Source: Chloroflexota bacterium (GTDB lineage Bacteria; Chloroflexota; Limnocylindria; Limnocylindrales; CSP1-4). From it: a stretch of 27,044 nt of DNA. Below the pieces are notes generated by a model. It searched no databases. It was not told the DNA's origin and saw only the letters and a list, made by a program, of their open reading frames with translations. Below, piece after piece: positions 1-6,754 of the stretch. The position numbers were made by a program, and so were the translations under genes. How positions within the stretch are numbered: the first letter of the stretch is position 1; every line of letters begins with the position of its first letter. Location: assembly GCA_029858845.1 (NCBI GenBank), contig JAOUEG010000001.1, positions 1 through 27,044 on the forward strand, in the 5' to 3' direction.

Positions 1-678
1 GCGGACGAGCACGGGACGTTCATCCACCAGCTCCAGGTGACGGGCCTGCTGATGTACTACCTCGCCGAGCATCGCGGCTGGCGCGAGCCCGTCGTCGTCA
101 GCGTCAACAACACGTCGATGGCGGCCCGCCTCGGTGAGCGGTACGGCATCGAAACGCCCGAGACTCCGGTCGGGTTCAAGTACATCGGGCCGAAGATGAT
201 CGAGGTCGGCGCGATGATGGGTGCCGAGGAATCGGGTGGCTTCGGCTTCGGCATGCACCTCCCGGAACGGGATGGCATCTACGCCGACCTGTTGCTGCTC
301 GATCTCTTCCTCCGCGAGAAGGCCGCCGGCCGGTGGCCGGCGTCCTCGGCGCTGCAGCACTTCCACGAGATCGCGGGCCCCTCCTTCTACCTCCGCGTGG
401 ACGTTCACGTCGAGCGGTCGAGATACGCGGACACCAAGCGCCACCTCCTGGTCGATCTCGCGTCATCAGGGCCGACATCGCTGGCAGGCCACGCCATCGT
501 GCGCACGGTCGCGCTCGACACGAAGGATGGCTTCAAGTTCTTCCTCGACGACGGCTCGTGGCTGCTGATCCGAGCCTCCGGTACCGAGCCACTGGTGCGG
601 GTGTACACGGAGGCGACATCGGCCGACCTGCGCGACGCGCTGCTGGCGGCCGGCGAGCGGCTGGTCCGGGGGTCGTGA
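1..678 (+). CDS. Phosphoglucomutase/phosphomannomutase, C-terminal part (5' end outside window)
   Basis: The reading frame is open from the first base, so this is the last 225 codons of a longer gene. The enzyme family interconverts hexose-1- and hexose-6-phosphates in the cytoplasm through a phosphoserine. The serine and metal loops lie upstream of the window. Visible landmarks are the sugar-binding loop GAEESGGFGFG near residues 75-85 of the fragment, equivalent to the family GEESGG/GEMSGH motif, and the C-terminal phosphate-binding loop RASGTEPLVRVYTEA. These mark domains III and IV of the alpha-D-phosphohexomutase fold. The stop overlaps the ATG of the next gene by one base. That gene is a mannose-6-phosphate isomerase-type cupin, so a role in fructose-6-P/mannose-6-P/mannose-1-P conversion is plausible. 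Which sugar is used cannot be decided from this fragment. Confidence 0.9.
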   Translation, partial: ADEHGTFIHQLQVTGLLMYYLAEHRGWREPVVVSVNNTSMAARLGERYGIETPETPVGFKYIGPKMIEVGAMMGAEESGGFGFGMHLPERDGIYADLLLLDLFLREKAAGRWPASSALQHFHEIAGPSFYLRVDVHVERSRYADTKRHLLVDLASSGPTSLAGHAIVRTVALDTKDGFKFFLDDGSWLLIRASGTEPLVRVYTEATSADLRDALLAAGERLVRGS

Positions 679-1046
679 TGGAGGACGGGACGCGTCGGGT
701 CGAGAAACCATGGGGCCACGAATTGATCTGGGCGCACACCGACCGGTATGTCGGAAAGCTGCTCGTCATCGAGTCGGGCAAGCGTCTGTCACTCCAGCGG
801 CACGAGCGCAAGGACGAATCGATCCTGGTCGTCAGTGGGCGCCTTCTGCTGTCGCTCGAAGCCGACGACGGGGCGCTCGCGACCGAGGAGATCGGGCCCG
901 GGGATGCGCGTCATGTGGCGACCGGGCGTGTGCACCGCTACGAGGCCATCACGCGCTGCGAGCTGATGGAAGTGTCCACGCCGGAGCTCGACGACGTGGT
1001 CCGGCTCGAGGACGATTTCGGTCGCGAGGGGACGACCGCACCCTGA
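678..1046 (+). CDS. Mannose-6-phosphate isomerase-type cupin
   Basis: A 122-residue single-domain cupin. The ATG at 678 shares one base with the preceding stop, so translation is probably coupled. The opening VEKPWGHELIWA and the ending STPELDDVVRLEDDFGR are typical of the short type II phosphomannose isomerase family. The cupin metal site is visible as Q40-x-H42-x4-E47, and further histidines follow around residues 77-82 (HVATGRVHRYEA). The family interconverts mannose-6-P and fructose-6-P. Some relatives are C-terminal domains of mannose-1-P guanylyltransferases, but no nucleotidyltransferase domain is present here. The pairing with a phosphohexomutase supports a role in mannose/GDP-mannose supply for glycans. 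It could instead be another sugar-phosphate cupin. Confidence 0.82.
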   Translation: MEDGTRRVEKPWGHELIWAHTDRYVGKLLVIESGKRLSLQRHERKDESILVVSGRLLLSLEADDGALATEEIGPGDARHVATGRVHRYEAITRCELMEVSTPELDDVVRLEDDFGREGTTAP

Positions 1047-1184
1047 GCCGGGCGGTACGGTTCGGGGATGACCGGCAGCCGTTGCGGGTGTAGTCTTGGA
1101 TGACGCGACCGCCATCACCGGTCGAGGTGCATGACCGGACGGCGGCCTCGTGAACGCCCATGTGGCGACGGAGGTAGCACGACG

Positions 1185-1463
1185 ATGCACAGCTCCCTGA
1201 TCGGCAAGGTCGAGAAGGCGAATCGCTACGCGCGGGAACTCGATCGGATCACCATCGATCGACTCTCGCTCACATTCCGAGGCGATAACGACACACATCA
1301 CGTCTCTCTCGATGCCGGCCAGTGGCGCTGCACCTGCCACTACTTCGAGAGTTGGGGCTCCTGTGCCCATCTGCTCGCTCTGCAGAAGGTGATGGGCGTG
1401 ATGCTCCCCGAGGAGGCACAGGTCTCGATCTTCTCGGCCGGCCAACCGGTGCCGAGCGCCTGA
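1185..1463 (+). CDS. Small SWIM zinc-finger protein
   Basis: A 92-residue protein. I chose the ATG at 1185 because GGAGGT at 1170-1175 lies 9 nt upstream. An upstream in-frame ATG at 1131 would add 18 residues without such a site. Residues C49-x-C51-x8-C60-x-H62 (CTC...SCAH) form a SWIM-type zinc finger, a module found in SWI2/SNF2 helicases, MuDR transposases and archaeal/bacterial proteins and thought to bind DNA or proteins. Almost the whole protein is this domain, and no helicase partner is adjacent. The preceding 138 bp contain a possible -10 (TAGTCT, 1091-1096). A GC-rich hairpin follows the gene before the convergent lipoprotein gene. The molecular role is unknown. Confidence 0.8.
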   Translation: MHSSLIGKVEKANRYARELDRITIDRLSLTFRGDNDTHHVSLDAGQWRCTCHYFESWGSCAHLLALQKVMGVMLPEEAQVSIFSAGQPVPSA

Positions 1464-1475
1464 CCTTCGCCTCCG

Positions 1476-1496
1476 GGGACCGCCCAGGGCGGGCCC
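1476..1496. terminator. GC-rich hairpin between convergent genes
   Basis: GGG-a-CCGCC, loop CAG, GGCGG-g-CCC: an 8-bp stem with one internal mismatch. It lies between the stop of the SWIM gene and the end of the minus-strand lipoprotein gene. Its position suggests a bidirectional transcription stop, but neither side has a T-run, so intrinsic termination is uncertain. Confidence 0.4.
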
Positions 1497-1514
1497 AGGT
1501 GCGGACCCCGCGTC

Positions 1515-2018
1515 TCACTTCACGTTGACCCGCCAGTAGTAGCTGGCCGAGTCCGCGCCCGTCCGGAGATCGACCTGCACCTCGACCGTCCAAAGCCCGA
1601 TGGGCGGGACGGGGAAGATGGGTGGACCCACGCCGTCACCGAGCGCGATAGCGCCGGTCGCGTCGTGGCGGCCGGCCGGGACATAGCGAGCCCGCCAGGC
1701 GCCGATCGCCGCGGGTGGGACGAGCCCCACGCGCAACGACTCGCCGGCGCCCGCAGCGAGTGGTGCCCCGGGCAGCCAAGGCGCGTCGGATCCCGTTTCG
1801 CGCCAGACGTACGAGCCGACCTGGCCGTCGACCGGGTCACCGCCCTCGACGGCGATGATGGCCTGGGGCGGGCCATCCGGATCCCCGTGGTCTGCGGTCG
1901 CGTTGGCGGTCCGCTCGTCCACGGGCGGGCTGGGCTGCTGCCCGGGTCGCCCGGCGCCGCCGCAGCCCGCGAGGCTCACGATCGCCAGGCACAGCAGGGT
2001 GAAGCCGCGGCGTGTCAT
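1515..2018 (-). CDS. Exported lipoprotein of unknown function
   Basis: A 167-residue protein. The ATG at 2018 overlaps the stop of the upstream gene as ATGA, so it is the third gene of a coupled minus-strand operon. The N-terminus MTRRGFTLLCLAIVSLAGCGG is a clear lipoprotein signal with lipobox SLAGC (Cys18 would be lipidated). A Pro/Gly/Asp-rich linker follows. The remainder looks all-beta, ending in WTVEVQVDLRTG and SYYWRVNV, which resembles an Ig-like sandwich with alternating hydrophobic residues. I do not recognise the family. Because the two genes before it also encode exported proteins, it probably works at the outer face of the cytoplasmic membrane with them. Confidence 0.72.
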   Translation of the reverse strand: MTRRGFTLLCLAIVSLAGCGGAGRPGQQPSPPVDERTANATADHGDPDGPPQAIIAVEGGDPVDGQVGSYVWRETGSDAPWLPGAPLAAGAGESLRVGLVPPAAIGAWRARYVPAGRHDATGAIALGDGVGPPIFPVPPIGLWTVEVQVDLRTGADSASYYWRVNVK

Positions 2019-3076
2019 CGCGGGGACGGGAGCAGACACGGCGCGCCAGCGCACGACGCGACCAGGACGGAGAGGACGGGGCTGGCATCGCCGTTGAGCC
2101 CCTCGGTCGAGCTCGCCGAGTAGAGCGCCCGGAACTCGCTGCTCGACAGGAGCTTGACGCTGGCAACGTAGGTCCCTGACGCGGTCCCCACGGTCATCGT
2201 CGCGACCGTCGACCACGTCGTCGTCCCAACGGCTCGCTGTTGAAGCTTCACGGTCCGGCCGGACAGGGCGTTGTTCGCGAGGCGCCCATAGTCCGCATCG
2301 CCGGCGATCCGCAGGCCGGCGGTGAATCCGACGGTCCCGCCATAGACCACCGCGGTCGCCGTTGCGCCGAGGGTGGCGATCGTATCGAGGTGAAGACAGG
2401 TCGAGATCCCTGTCGCCGACGAAGGGACGTCGTACTCGCGTTGCAGTGTCGCCACGTCGCATCGGCCGAGGGCATGCTCGTTCCAGCCGCTCTTCGCCTT
2501 CGTTCGGGAGTAGGTCTGCACGACGGCGTCCAGGTAGTCCGTGTCGTCCCCGAAATTGAGGTGATGACCGAGACCCTCGACGTGTCCGAATTCGTCCAGC
2601 GCGATGGTCTCCGCGTCGTAGCAGCCGGTGGGCGCGGTCGTATACATCTGGCACCAGCGCAGCGTTCCCCAGTCGAAGACCCGGCCCTGCTCGCGGAGCC
2701 ACATCGTGAAGCTGGTCGGAGCGGAGCGCGTGAAGCAGGCGATGCCGTTGACGCCGCATGTCGCCCCGGCGCCATAGCCGATCAGACTGCCCCCGGCGGA
2801 GGCATACGGGAACGTCGCGGCACGGGAGCGGCGGCTGGCGGCGATCCCGGCCGCCGCCGCCTTGACCGCGGTCTTGATCGCCGACGGCGGCTCGGACCCG
2901 GTCCGCCACCGGAAGGACACCGCCTGGTCCTGTCCGAAGAGCTTGCTGCTCAGCATCGGATCTGGTCCGTGTGCCGAGACCCGGCCGGCGAACGGCGGTG
3001 ATGTCACGCCGGCGATGAGCAGCAGGAGCGCGAAGGCTCCGGATGAGGCCTGGCGAAGCCGGATGGGGCGACTCAC
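2015..3076 (-). CDS. Exported metzincin-like protein with Ig-like C-terminus, atypical zinc motif
   Basis: A 353-residue protein. The GTG start at 3076 overlaps the upstream stop (GTGA), with GAGGAGGT about 6 nt before it. Residues 1-36 form a signal peptide with probable cleavage after VSA. The central region carries D161-E-F-G-H165-V-E-G-L-G-H171. This matches the metzincin zinc motif HExxHxxGxxH except that the first histidine is aspartate (codon GAC). Six cysteines between residues 107 and 215 could form disulfides outside the cell. Residues about 205-340 look like a beta-sandwich, with TVKLQQRAVGTTTWSTV and GTYVASVKL as in bacterial Ig-like domains. It is either a metallopeptidase with an altered ligand or a non-catalytic relative; the sequence cannot separate these. 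Confidence 0.72.
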   Translation of the reverse strand: MSRPIRLRQASSGAFALLLLIAGVTSPPFAGRVSAHGPDPMLSSKLFGQDQAVSFRWRTGSEPPSAIKTAVKAAAAGIAASRRSRAATFPYASAGGSLIGYGAGATCGVNGIACFTRSAPTSFTMWLREQGRVFDWGTLRWCQMYTTAPTGCYDAETIALDEFGHVEGLGHHLNFGDDTDYLDAVVQTYSRTKAKSGWNEHALGRCDVATLQREYDVPSSATGISTCLHLDTIATLGATATAVVYGGTVGFTAGLRIAGDADYGRLANNALSGRTVKLQQRAVGTTTWSTVATMTVGTASGTYVASVKLLSSSEFRALYSASSTEGLNGDASPVLSVLVASCAGAPCLLPSPR

Positions 3077-4191
3077 GGGAGTACCTCCTCGAATGGCAGG
3101 AGGGCGCCGTCAGAGAGGCGCCACAGCACGGGAGTGAGCGGGCCTTCGAGCGGCATCCGACCGCCGGGGCCAAGGACCACCACACCCGGGTCGAGCTCCG
3201 CGGCGCTGCCAGCGCGACCCGCCCCCGGCACGAGACCGAGCCCGTTCGGGATCAGCCGATCCACTTCGCCAACGGGGACCCCGTCCACGTCGATCGAGCG
3301 AAGCCGCGCGCCGTCCACCTGCTCATAGACGACGACGGATCGATCCGACGGGCCGGTCGCGATCACGGCCTGTCCGGCGGCCTCGGCCAATGTCGTCCTG
3401 CTGCCGTCGCGAAGGTCGACGGAGATCAGCGGACACGGCGTCCCGCCGCAGGCTCCATGCACGACGAGGCGCTCCTCCGTCAGTCCGACGATGTCGCCGT
3501 GCGCCGGGTCGACCGTCTGGCTGACCATCCCTGCGGCGGGGTCGACGATGCGCGTGCGGCAGCTGACGGCGCCGCAGGACTGCATCGCCAGCGTTCGGCC
3601 GTCCGTGCTCCATTGGAGTTCCGTCGTCCACGTCGGCCCGAACCTGGCGTCCGGGTCGAGTGGTCCGAGGAGGCGTTCCGGGGATCCATCGGCGGCGAGT
3701 GGCCGCCGGAACAGCCCGAGGTCCGTCCGAGTCGCGCGGTCCACGCGGAACTCCAGCACCGTCCCACCATCGGTGTCGAGAGTCGCCCGCCGGATCACGT
3801 CGTCCGACGCGCCGATCGGCGTCGCGCAGCCACCCGGCACATCGATCAGGGAGAGCACGGAGTGGTCGCCGTCGTCCGAGCCCACGAGGACCACACCGCC
3901 GAAGGGGCCGGCCGCGAACGCTTCGGCGGGCAGATCCACGAAGGTCCGGCGCCCGTCGCGTCCGCTGCCGAGCGTCAGTCGCTGTCCCACCAGCCAGCCT
4001 GCCCGGAGTCGCGGATCCAGTCGCCACCATGTACCCGCCGATGTCGTCGATGGAGCCACCTGCCTGGTGCACGGCGGCGGCTCCCAGGGGCGTTCGGCCC
4101 CGCCGGCCACCGTTGCCGTCACGAGGGCGCCTGACAACGCCACCAGTCCCACCGCGAGCGACCTTGTCTTTCTGGACATCCCTGCAGGCAC
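3073..4191 (-). CDS. Exported beta-propeller-like protein of unknown function
   Basis: A 372-residue protein and the first gene of the three-gene minus-strand operon. I chose the GTG at 4191 because GGAGGAGGT lies 7 nt upstream. An in-frame ATG at 4179 is 19 nt from that site. Residues from about 7 to 35 form a signal peptide (SLAVGLVALSGALVTATVAGG). The mature part has repeated short beta stretches, with LQWSTDGRTLAMQS resembling the WSPDGRxLA motif of TolB/PD40-type propeller blades. It also has cysteine pairs (SCGAVSC, ACGGTPC). A propeller fold is therefore likely, serving binding rather than an obvious catalytic role. Its stop overlaps the next GTG by four bases (GTGA), implying coupled translation with the metzincin-like protein. 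Confidence 0.68.
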   Translation of the reverse strand: MPAGMSRKTRSLAVGLVALSGALVTATVAGGAERPWEPPPCTRQVAPSTTSAGTWWRLDPRLRAGWLVGQRLTLGSGRDGRRTFVDLPAEAFAAGPFGGVVLVGSDDGDHSVLSLIDVPGGCATPIGASDDVIRRATLDTDGGTVLEFRVDRATRTDLGLFRRPLAADGSPERLLGPLDPDARFGPTWTTELQWSTDGRTLAMQSCGAVSCRTRIVDPAAGMVSQTVDPAHGDIVGLTEERLVVHGACGGTPCPLISVDLRDGSRTTLAEAAGQAVIATGPSDRSVVVYEQVDGARLRSIDVDGVPVGEVDRLIPNGLGLVPGAGRAGSAAELDPGVVVLGPGGRMPLEGPLTPVLWRLSDGALLPFEEVLP

Positions 4192-4255
4192 GACGTTGAC
4201 CTCCTCCGGCGGCGTAACGGGCGGCCGATGCGGCGGGTCACGAGGGCGGACGGCG

Positions 4256-4265
4256 CGAGATCTCG
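4256..4265. promoter_or_regulatory. Palindrome copy 1, possible operator
   Basis: Perfect 10-bp palindrome CGAGATCTCG, extended to 12 bp by flanking G and C. It lies 65 bp upstream of the minus-strand operon start and is identical to the second copy 43 bp away. It could be a dimeric regulator site; the regulator is unknown. Confidence 0.45.
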
Positions 4266-4287
4266 CAGTCTGGTGGCCGGCGGTCCA

Positions 4288-4319
4288 CTGGGACTTACCG
4301 AGATCTCGCCGAGGCCCAG
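4288..4319. promoter_or_regulatory. Palindrome copy 2 with outer arms, possible operator
   Basis: The same CGAGATCTCG lies at 4299-4308. Outer arms CTGGG (4288-4292) and CCCAG (4315-4319) share exactly the same centre, giving a 32-bp dyad. It is placed between the divergent exported-protein operon and the B12 operon, so it could regulate either or both. Confidence 0.45.
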
Positions 4320-4368
4320 CGGACAGGCGGCCATGCGGCAGATTCGGGCCCGGAACGGCGTGCCGGTG

Positions 4369-4377
4369 TGCTAGGCT
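4369..4377 (+). promoter_or_regulatory. Probable extended -10 promoter of the B12 riboswitch/btu operon
   Basis: TGC-TAGGCT gives an extended -10 element (TGn followed by TAnnnT). Transcription would start near 4384, immediately before the conserved aptamer core. No convincing -35 is seen, as expected for an extended -10 promoter. Confidence 0.45.
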
Positions 4378-4380
4378 CGA

Positions 4381-4510
4381 CGTCGATCCTCGTCGACGCC
4401 GCGTGGTCGCGAAGCCGGTGCGAATCCGGCACAGTCCCGCTACGGTGACCGCCCCTGCCGGGGCGGAAGTCCGGTCGCCGGCCTCACGGTGCATGCTCGA
4501 ACCTTCGAGA
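4381..4510 (+). ncRNA. Cobalamin riboswitch aptamer
   Basis: The conserved core GAAGCCGGTGCGAATCCGGC at 4411-4430, then ACAGTCCCGC and TACGGTGACC, matches the cobalamin riboswitch (B12-box) consensus GGTGnnAAnnCCnnnnCnGnCCCGC. Inside it, GCCGG/CCGGC (4414-4418/4426-4430) forms a hairpin. CCGCCCC/GGGGCGG (4449-4455/4460-4466) forms a perfect 7-bp stem. GGAAGTCCGGTCGCCGG follows, in the position of the AGTCcG box. A 5' hairpin CGTCGA/TCGACG covers 4381-4398. The outer ends are approximate. The RNA precedes a btuF-btuC-btuD operon, so AdoCbl-responsive control of corrinoid uptake is expected. Confidence 0.88.
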
Positions 4511-4546
4511 GAAAGGTAGGCAGGACCGTGCGCATCTCCACCTGAA

Positions 4547-4581
4547 CCCCTCCTTCGATCGGTTCGAAGCGAGGGGTCTTT
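4547..4581 (+). terminator. Riboswitch intrinsic terminator hairpin
   Basis: CCCCTC-CTTCGA (4547-4558), loop TCGGT, TCGAAG-c-GAGGGG (4564-4576): a 12-bp stem with one bulge, followed by TCTTT. It lies between the aptamer and btuF and fits a transcriptional OFF structure. The short T-run makes efficiency uncertain. The 3' arm GAGGGG can also pair with CCCCTC at 4598-4603. Confidence 0.7.
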
Positions 4582-4599
4582 GCGATCGCGATCGCGGCC

Positions 4600-4623
4600 C
4601 CTCCGGTGCACCACTCCCGGAGG
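4600..4623 (+). promoter_or_regulatory. Hairpin sequestering the btuF ribosome-binding site
   Basis: CCTCCGG (4600-4606) pairs perfectly with CCGGAGG (4617-4623) around a 10-nt loop. The 3' arm contains most of the Shine-Dalgarno GGAGGT (4619-4624), 6 nt before the TTG start at 4631. This would block translation initiation and could be a second layer of riboswitch output. Confidence 0.55.
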
Positions 4624-4630
4624 TCCCGAG

Positions 4631-5653
4631 TTGCCTGCCCATCCTCGCCGGCGTGTCGCCGGCCTCGCCCCCGCCCTGGTCGCCTCGATCGCCCTGCTGC
4701 TGGCGGGTTGCACGAGCGCGGGCGTCACCCCCACGCTGACGGCGCCGCCCCTCAGCCCAGCTCCCGTGGCTGATCCCACGACGCCGGCCAGCCCGTCGCC
4801 CGCGATCTTCGCCACCGTGACCGACGACGAGGGGACGATCGTCGAGATCCCCATGGAACCGCAGCGGATCGTGTCGCTCACCCCGGCGACGACCGAGATC
4901 CTGTTCGCGCTCGGCGCCGGCCCGCGGGTCATCGCCACGACCGACTTCGATGACTACCCTCCCGAGGCGGTCGAGCTTCCGGACGTCGCCAGCTACCAGG
5001 CGGTCGACGTCGAGAAGATCGTGGGCCTCGATGCCGATCTCGTCATCGCCGGAGGGAATTTCTTCAACGACCCGAATGCCATCGCCCAACTGCGAGGACT
5101 CGGGATCCCGGTCGTCGTCACGTATGCTCCGGACACCGAGGGCGTGCTGGCGGACATCGAGTTGGTCGGGAGGTCGACCGGCCTGACCGGGCCCGCCAGC
5201 AGCCTGGTCGCGTCGATGCGGCAGGGATTCGACCAGGTCGGCGCGGCCGTCGCAGGACTGCCGCGCCCGCGCGTGTTCTACGAACTCGACGCCACATCCG
5301 ACATCTACACGGCGGCGGACGATTCGTTCATCGCGGAGATGATCGTCCTCGCCGGCGGTGAGCCCATCACGACGGGCAGCCCGACCGACTTCGCGATCTC
5401 GCTGGAGAAGCTCATCACGGCCGATCCGGAGGTGATCGTCCTTGGTGATGCTGCCTATGGCGTCACGGCTGACGCCGTTGCCGGACGCGCCGGGTGGGGG
5501 GTCATGACGGCGGTCCGGGACGGGGCCATTCGCCCGGCGAACGACGTGATCGTCACGCGGCCCGGTCCGCGCCTCGTGGAAGGGCTGCGTGAACTGGCAC
5601 TGGCCATCCATCCGGGTGCAGCGGTCCCGACCCCGGAGGTCGCGGCGCCCTGA
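4631..5653 (+). CDS. btuF: Cobalamin-binding lipoprotein of the BtuFCD importer
   Basis: A 340-residue extracytoplasmic solute-binding protein. I chose the TTG at 4631 because GGAGGT at 4619-4624 is 6 nt upstream. The other upstream TTG at 4580 falls in the terminator tail. The lipoprotein signal ends in the lipobox LLAGC, followed by a Pro/Thr/Ser linker. The domain begins at EIPMEPQRIVSLTPATTEILFALG, the classic class III periplasmic-binding-protein opening of BtuF/FhuD-like proteins. It has a long connecting helix and ends in LITADPEVIVLGD, VRDGAIRPAND and RLVEGLRELALAIHP. Such proteins bind cobalamin, haem or siderophores. The riboswitch upstream argues strongly for a corrinoid. The permease and ATPase genes follow directly. 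Confidence 0.88.
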   Translation: MPAHPRRRVAGLAPALVASIALLLAGCTSAGVTPTLTAPPLSPAPVADPTTPASPSPAIFATVTDDEGTIVEIPMEPQRIVSLTPATTEILFALGAGPRVIATTDFDDYPPEAVELPDVASYQAVDVEKIVGLDADLVIAGGNFFNDPNAIAQLRGLGIPVVVTYAPDTEGVLADIELVGRSTGLTGPASSLVASMRQGFDQVGAAVAGLPRPRVFYELDATSDIYTAADDSFIAEMIVLAGGEPITTGSPTDFAISLEKLITADPEVIVLGDAAYGVTADAVAGRAGWGVMTAVRDGAIRPANDVIVTRPGPRLVEGLRELALAIHPGAAVPTPEVAAP

Positions 5654-5668
5654 GGGCGCCCGGTCCCC

Positions 5669-6754
5669 ATGGCGACGCGTCAGGAGGTCGTGGCCGTCGA
5701 CAGCCCGCGTGTGTGGCGGGCGGCGGCGGGCCTGCGCAGCCGCCCGGTCGTGATCGCTTTGCTCGGCATCGGCGCCCTCGTCGTGGCCCTCGTGCTGGGG
5801 GTCGGCATGGGATCCGTGGCGATCGTGCCCGGGGAGACCATCGGCATCCTGGGTCATCGGTTGCTCGGTTTGGACATCGCGGGCAGATGGAGCGAGGCGA
5901 GCGAGACGATCGTCATGGATCTGCGGCTCCCGCGCGTCCTCACGGCGATGATCGTGGGTACGGGCCTGGCCGTGGCCGGCGCCACGTTCCAGGGCCTGCT
6001 GCGCAATCCCCTTGCGGATCCCTACGTCCTGGGTACCGCCTCGGGCGCGGCGCTCGGCGCGGCGATCGCGGTCCTGATCCCGGTGCGGATCGTGGTGCTG
6101 GAATTCGGGCTCCTCCACGGGTTCGCGTTCATCGGGGCCCTGGCCGCCGTCTACACGGTGTATCGGCTCGCGCATTCCGGCGGGCTCGCGCCCCTGACCA
6201 GTCTGTTGCTGACCGGCTACGCAGTCGGGTCGCTGCTGGCGGCCGGTCTCGCGATGGCGATGTACCTGTCCGGAGCCGCGCTCAACCAGATCTTCTCGTA
6301 CCTGCTCGGCGGGTTCGACGGCTCGTCGTGGGTCCGGCTCGCCGGCGCCGCGCCGCTCATCATCCTGGGCGGCACGGCGATCATGCTGCGAGCGCGTTCC
6401 ATCAACGGGATGCTGCTTGGCGAGGAGACGGCCGGCCACCTGGGCATCGACGTCCCGCGTGAACGGGCGATCCTGCTGGCCCTCGCCTCGCTGGTCACCG
6501 CGGCCGCCGTCGCTGTCAGCGGCCTGATCGGTTTCGTCGGGCTGGTCGTCCCGCACGTCGTCCGCATGCTAGTCGGCCCTTCGGCGCGGCTGGTCCTCCC
6601 CCTCTCCGCCATCGGAGGGGCCGCCCTGCTGACGTTCGCCGACCTGGCGGCGCGGATGCTCGGGGAGATCCCGGTCGGGGTGGTCACGGCCGTGATCGGT
6701 GCGCCGTTCTTCCTGGTCCTGCTGCGCCGCGTCCGCGCCGGGTATGAGCTGTGA
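5669..6754 (+). CDS. btuC: BtuC-type ABC transporter permease
   Basis: A 361-residue FecCD/BtuC-family membrane protein with about ten transmembrane helices. The first is near residues 30-52 (VVIALLGIGALVVALVLGVGMG). Family landmarks include LRLPRVLTAMIVGTGLAVAGATFQGLLRNPLADPYVLG, split across residues 87-124. Others are GGFDGSSW, the coupling-helix region LGEETAGHLGID and GLIGFVGLVVPHVVRMLVG, with a GEIPVGVVTAVIGAPFFLVLLRR ending. Two copies pair with two ATPases to move the corrinoid delivered by the binding lipoprotein. The ATG at 5669 has no good Shine-Dalgarno and may depend on coupling 15 bp after btuF. The stop overlaps the next GTG (GTGA). Substrate assignment rests on the riboswitch. 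Confidence 0.88.
   Translation: MATRQEVVAVDSPRVWRAAAGLRSRPVVIALLGIGALVVALVLGVGMGSVAIVPGETIGILGHRLLGLDIAGRWSEASETIVMDLRLPRVLTAMIVGTGLAVAGATFQGLLRNPLADPYVLGTASGAALGAAIAVLIPVRIVVLEFGLLHGFAFIGALAAVYTVYRLAHSGGLAPLTSLLLTGYAVGSLLAAGLAMAMYLSGAALNQIFSYLLGGFDGSSWVRLAGAAPLIILGGTAIMLRARSINGMLLGEETAGHLGIDVPRERAILLALASLVTAAAVAVSGLIGFVGLVVPHVVRMLVGPSARLVLPLSAIGGAALLTFADLAARMLGEIPVGVVTAVIGAPFFLVLLRRVRAGYEL

Noticed and set aside
1100..1153. 17-codon ATG frame before the SWIM gene
   Set aside because: No Shine-Dalgarno, only 3 nt from a weak -10 so probably not on the mRNA, and not coupled to the next gene.
4580..4630. Upstream TTG as btuF start
   Set aside because: It lies in the tail of the terminator hairpin and lacks a Shine-Dalgarno. 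TTG 4631 has GGAGGT 6 nt upstream and gives a normal lipoprotein signal.
4484..6556. 690-codon minus-strand frame opposite btuF and btuC
   Set aside because: Low-complexity charged composition and full overlap with well-supported genes and the riboswitch on the other strand.
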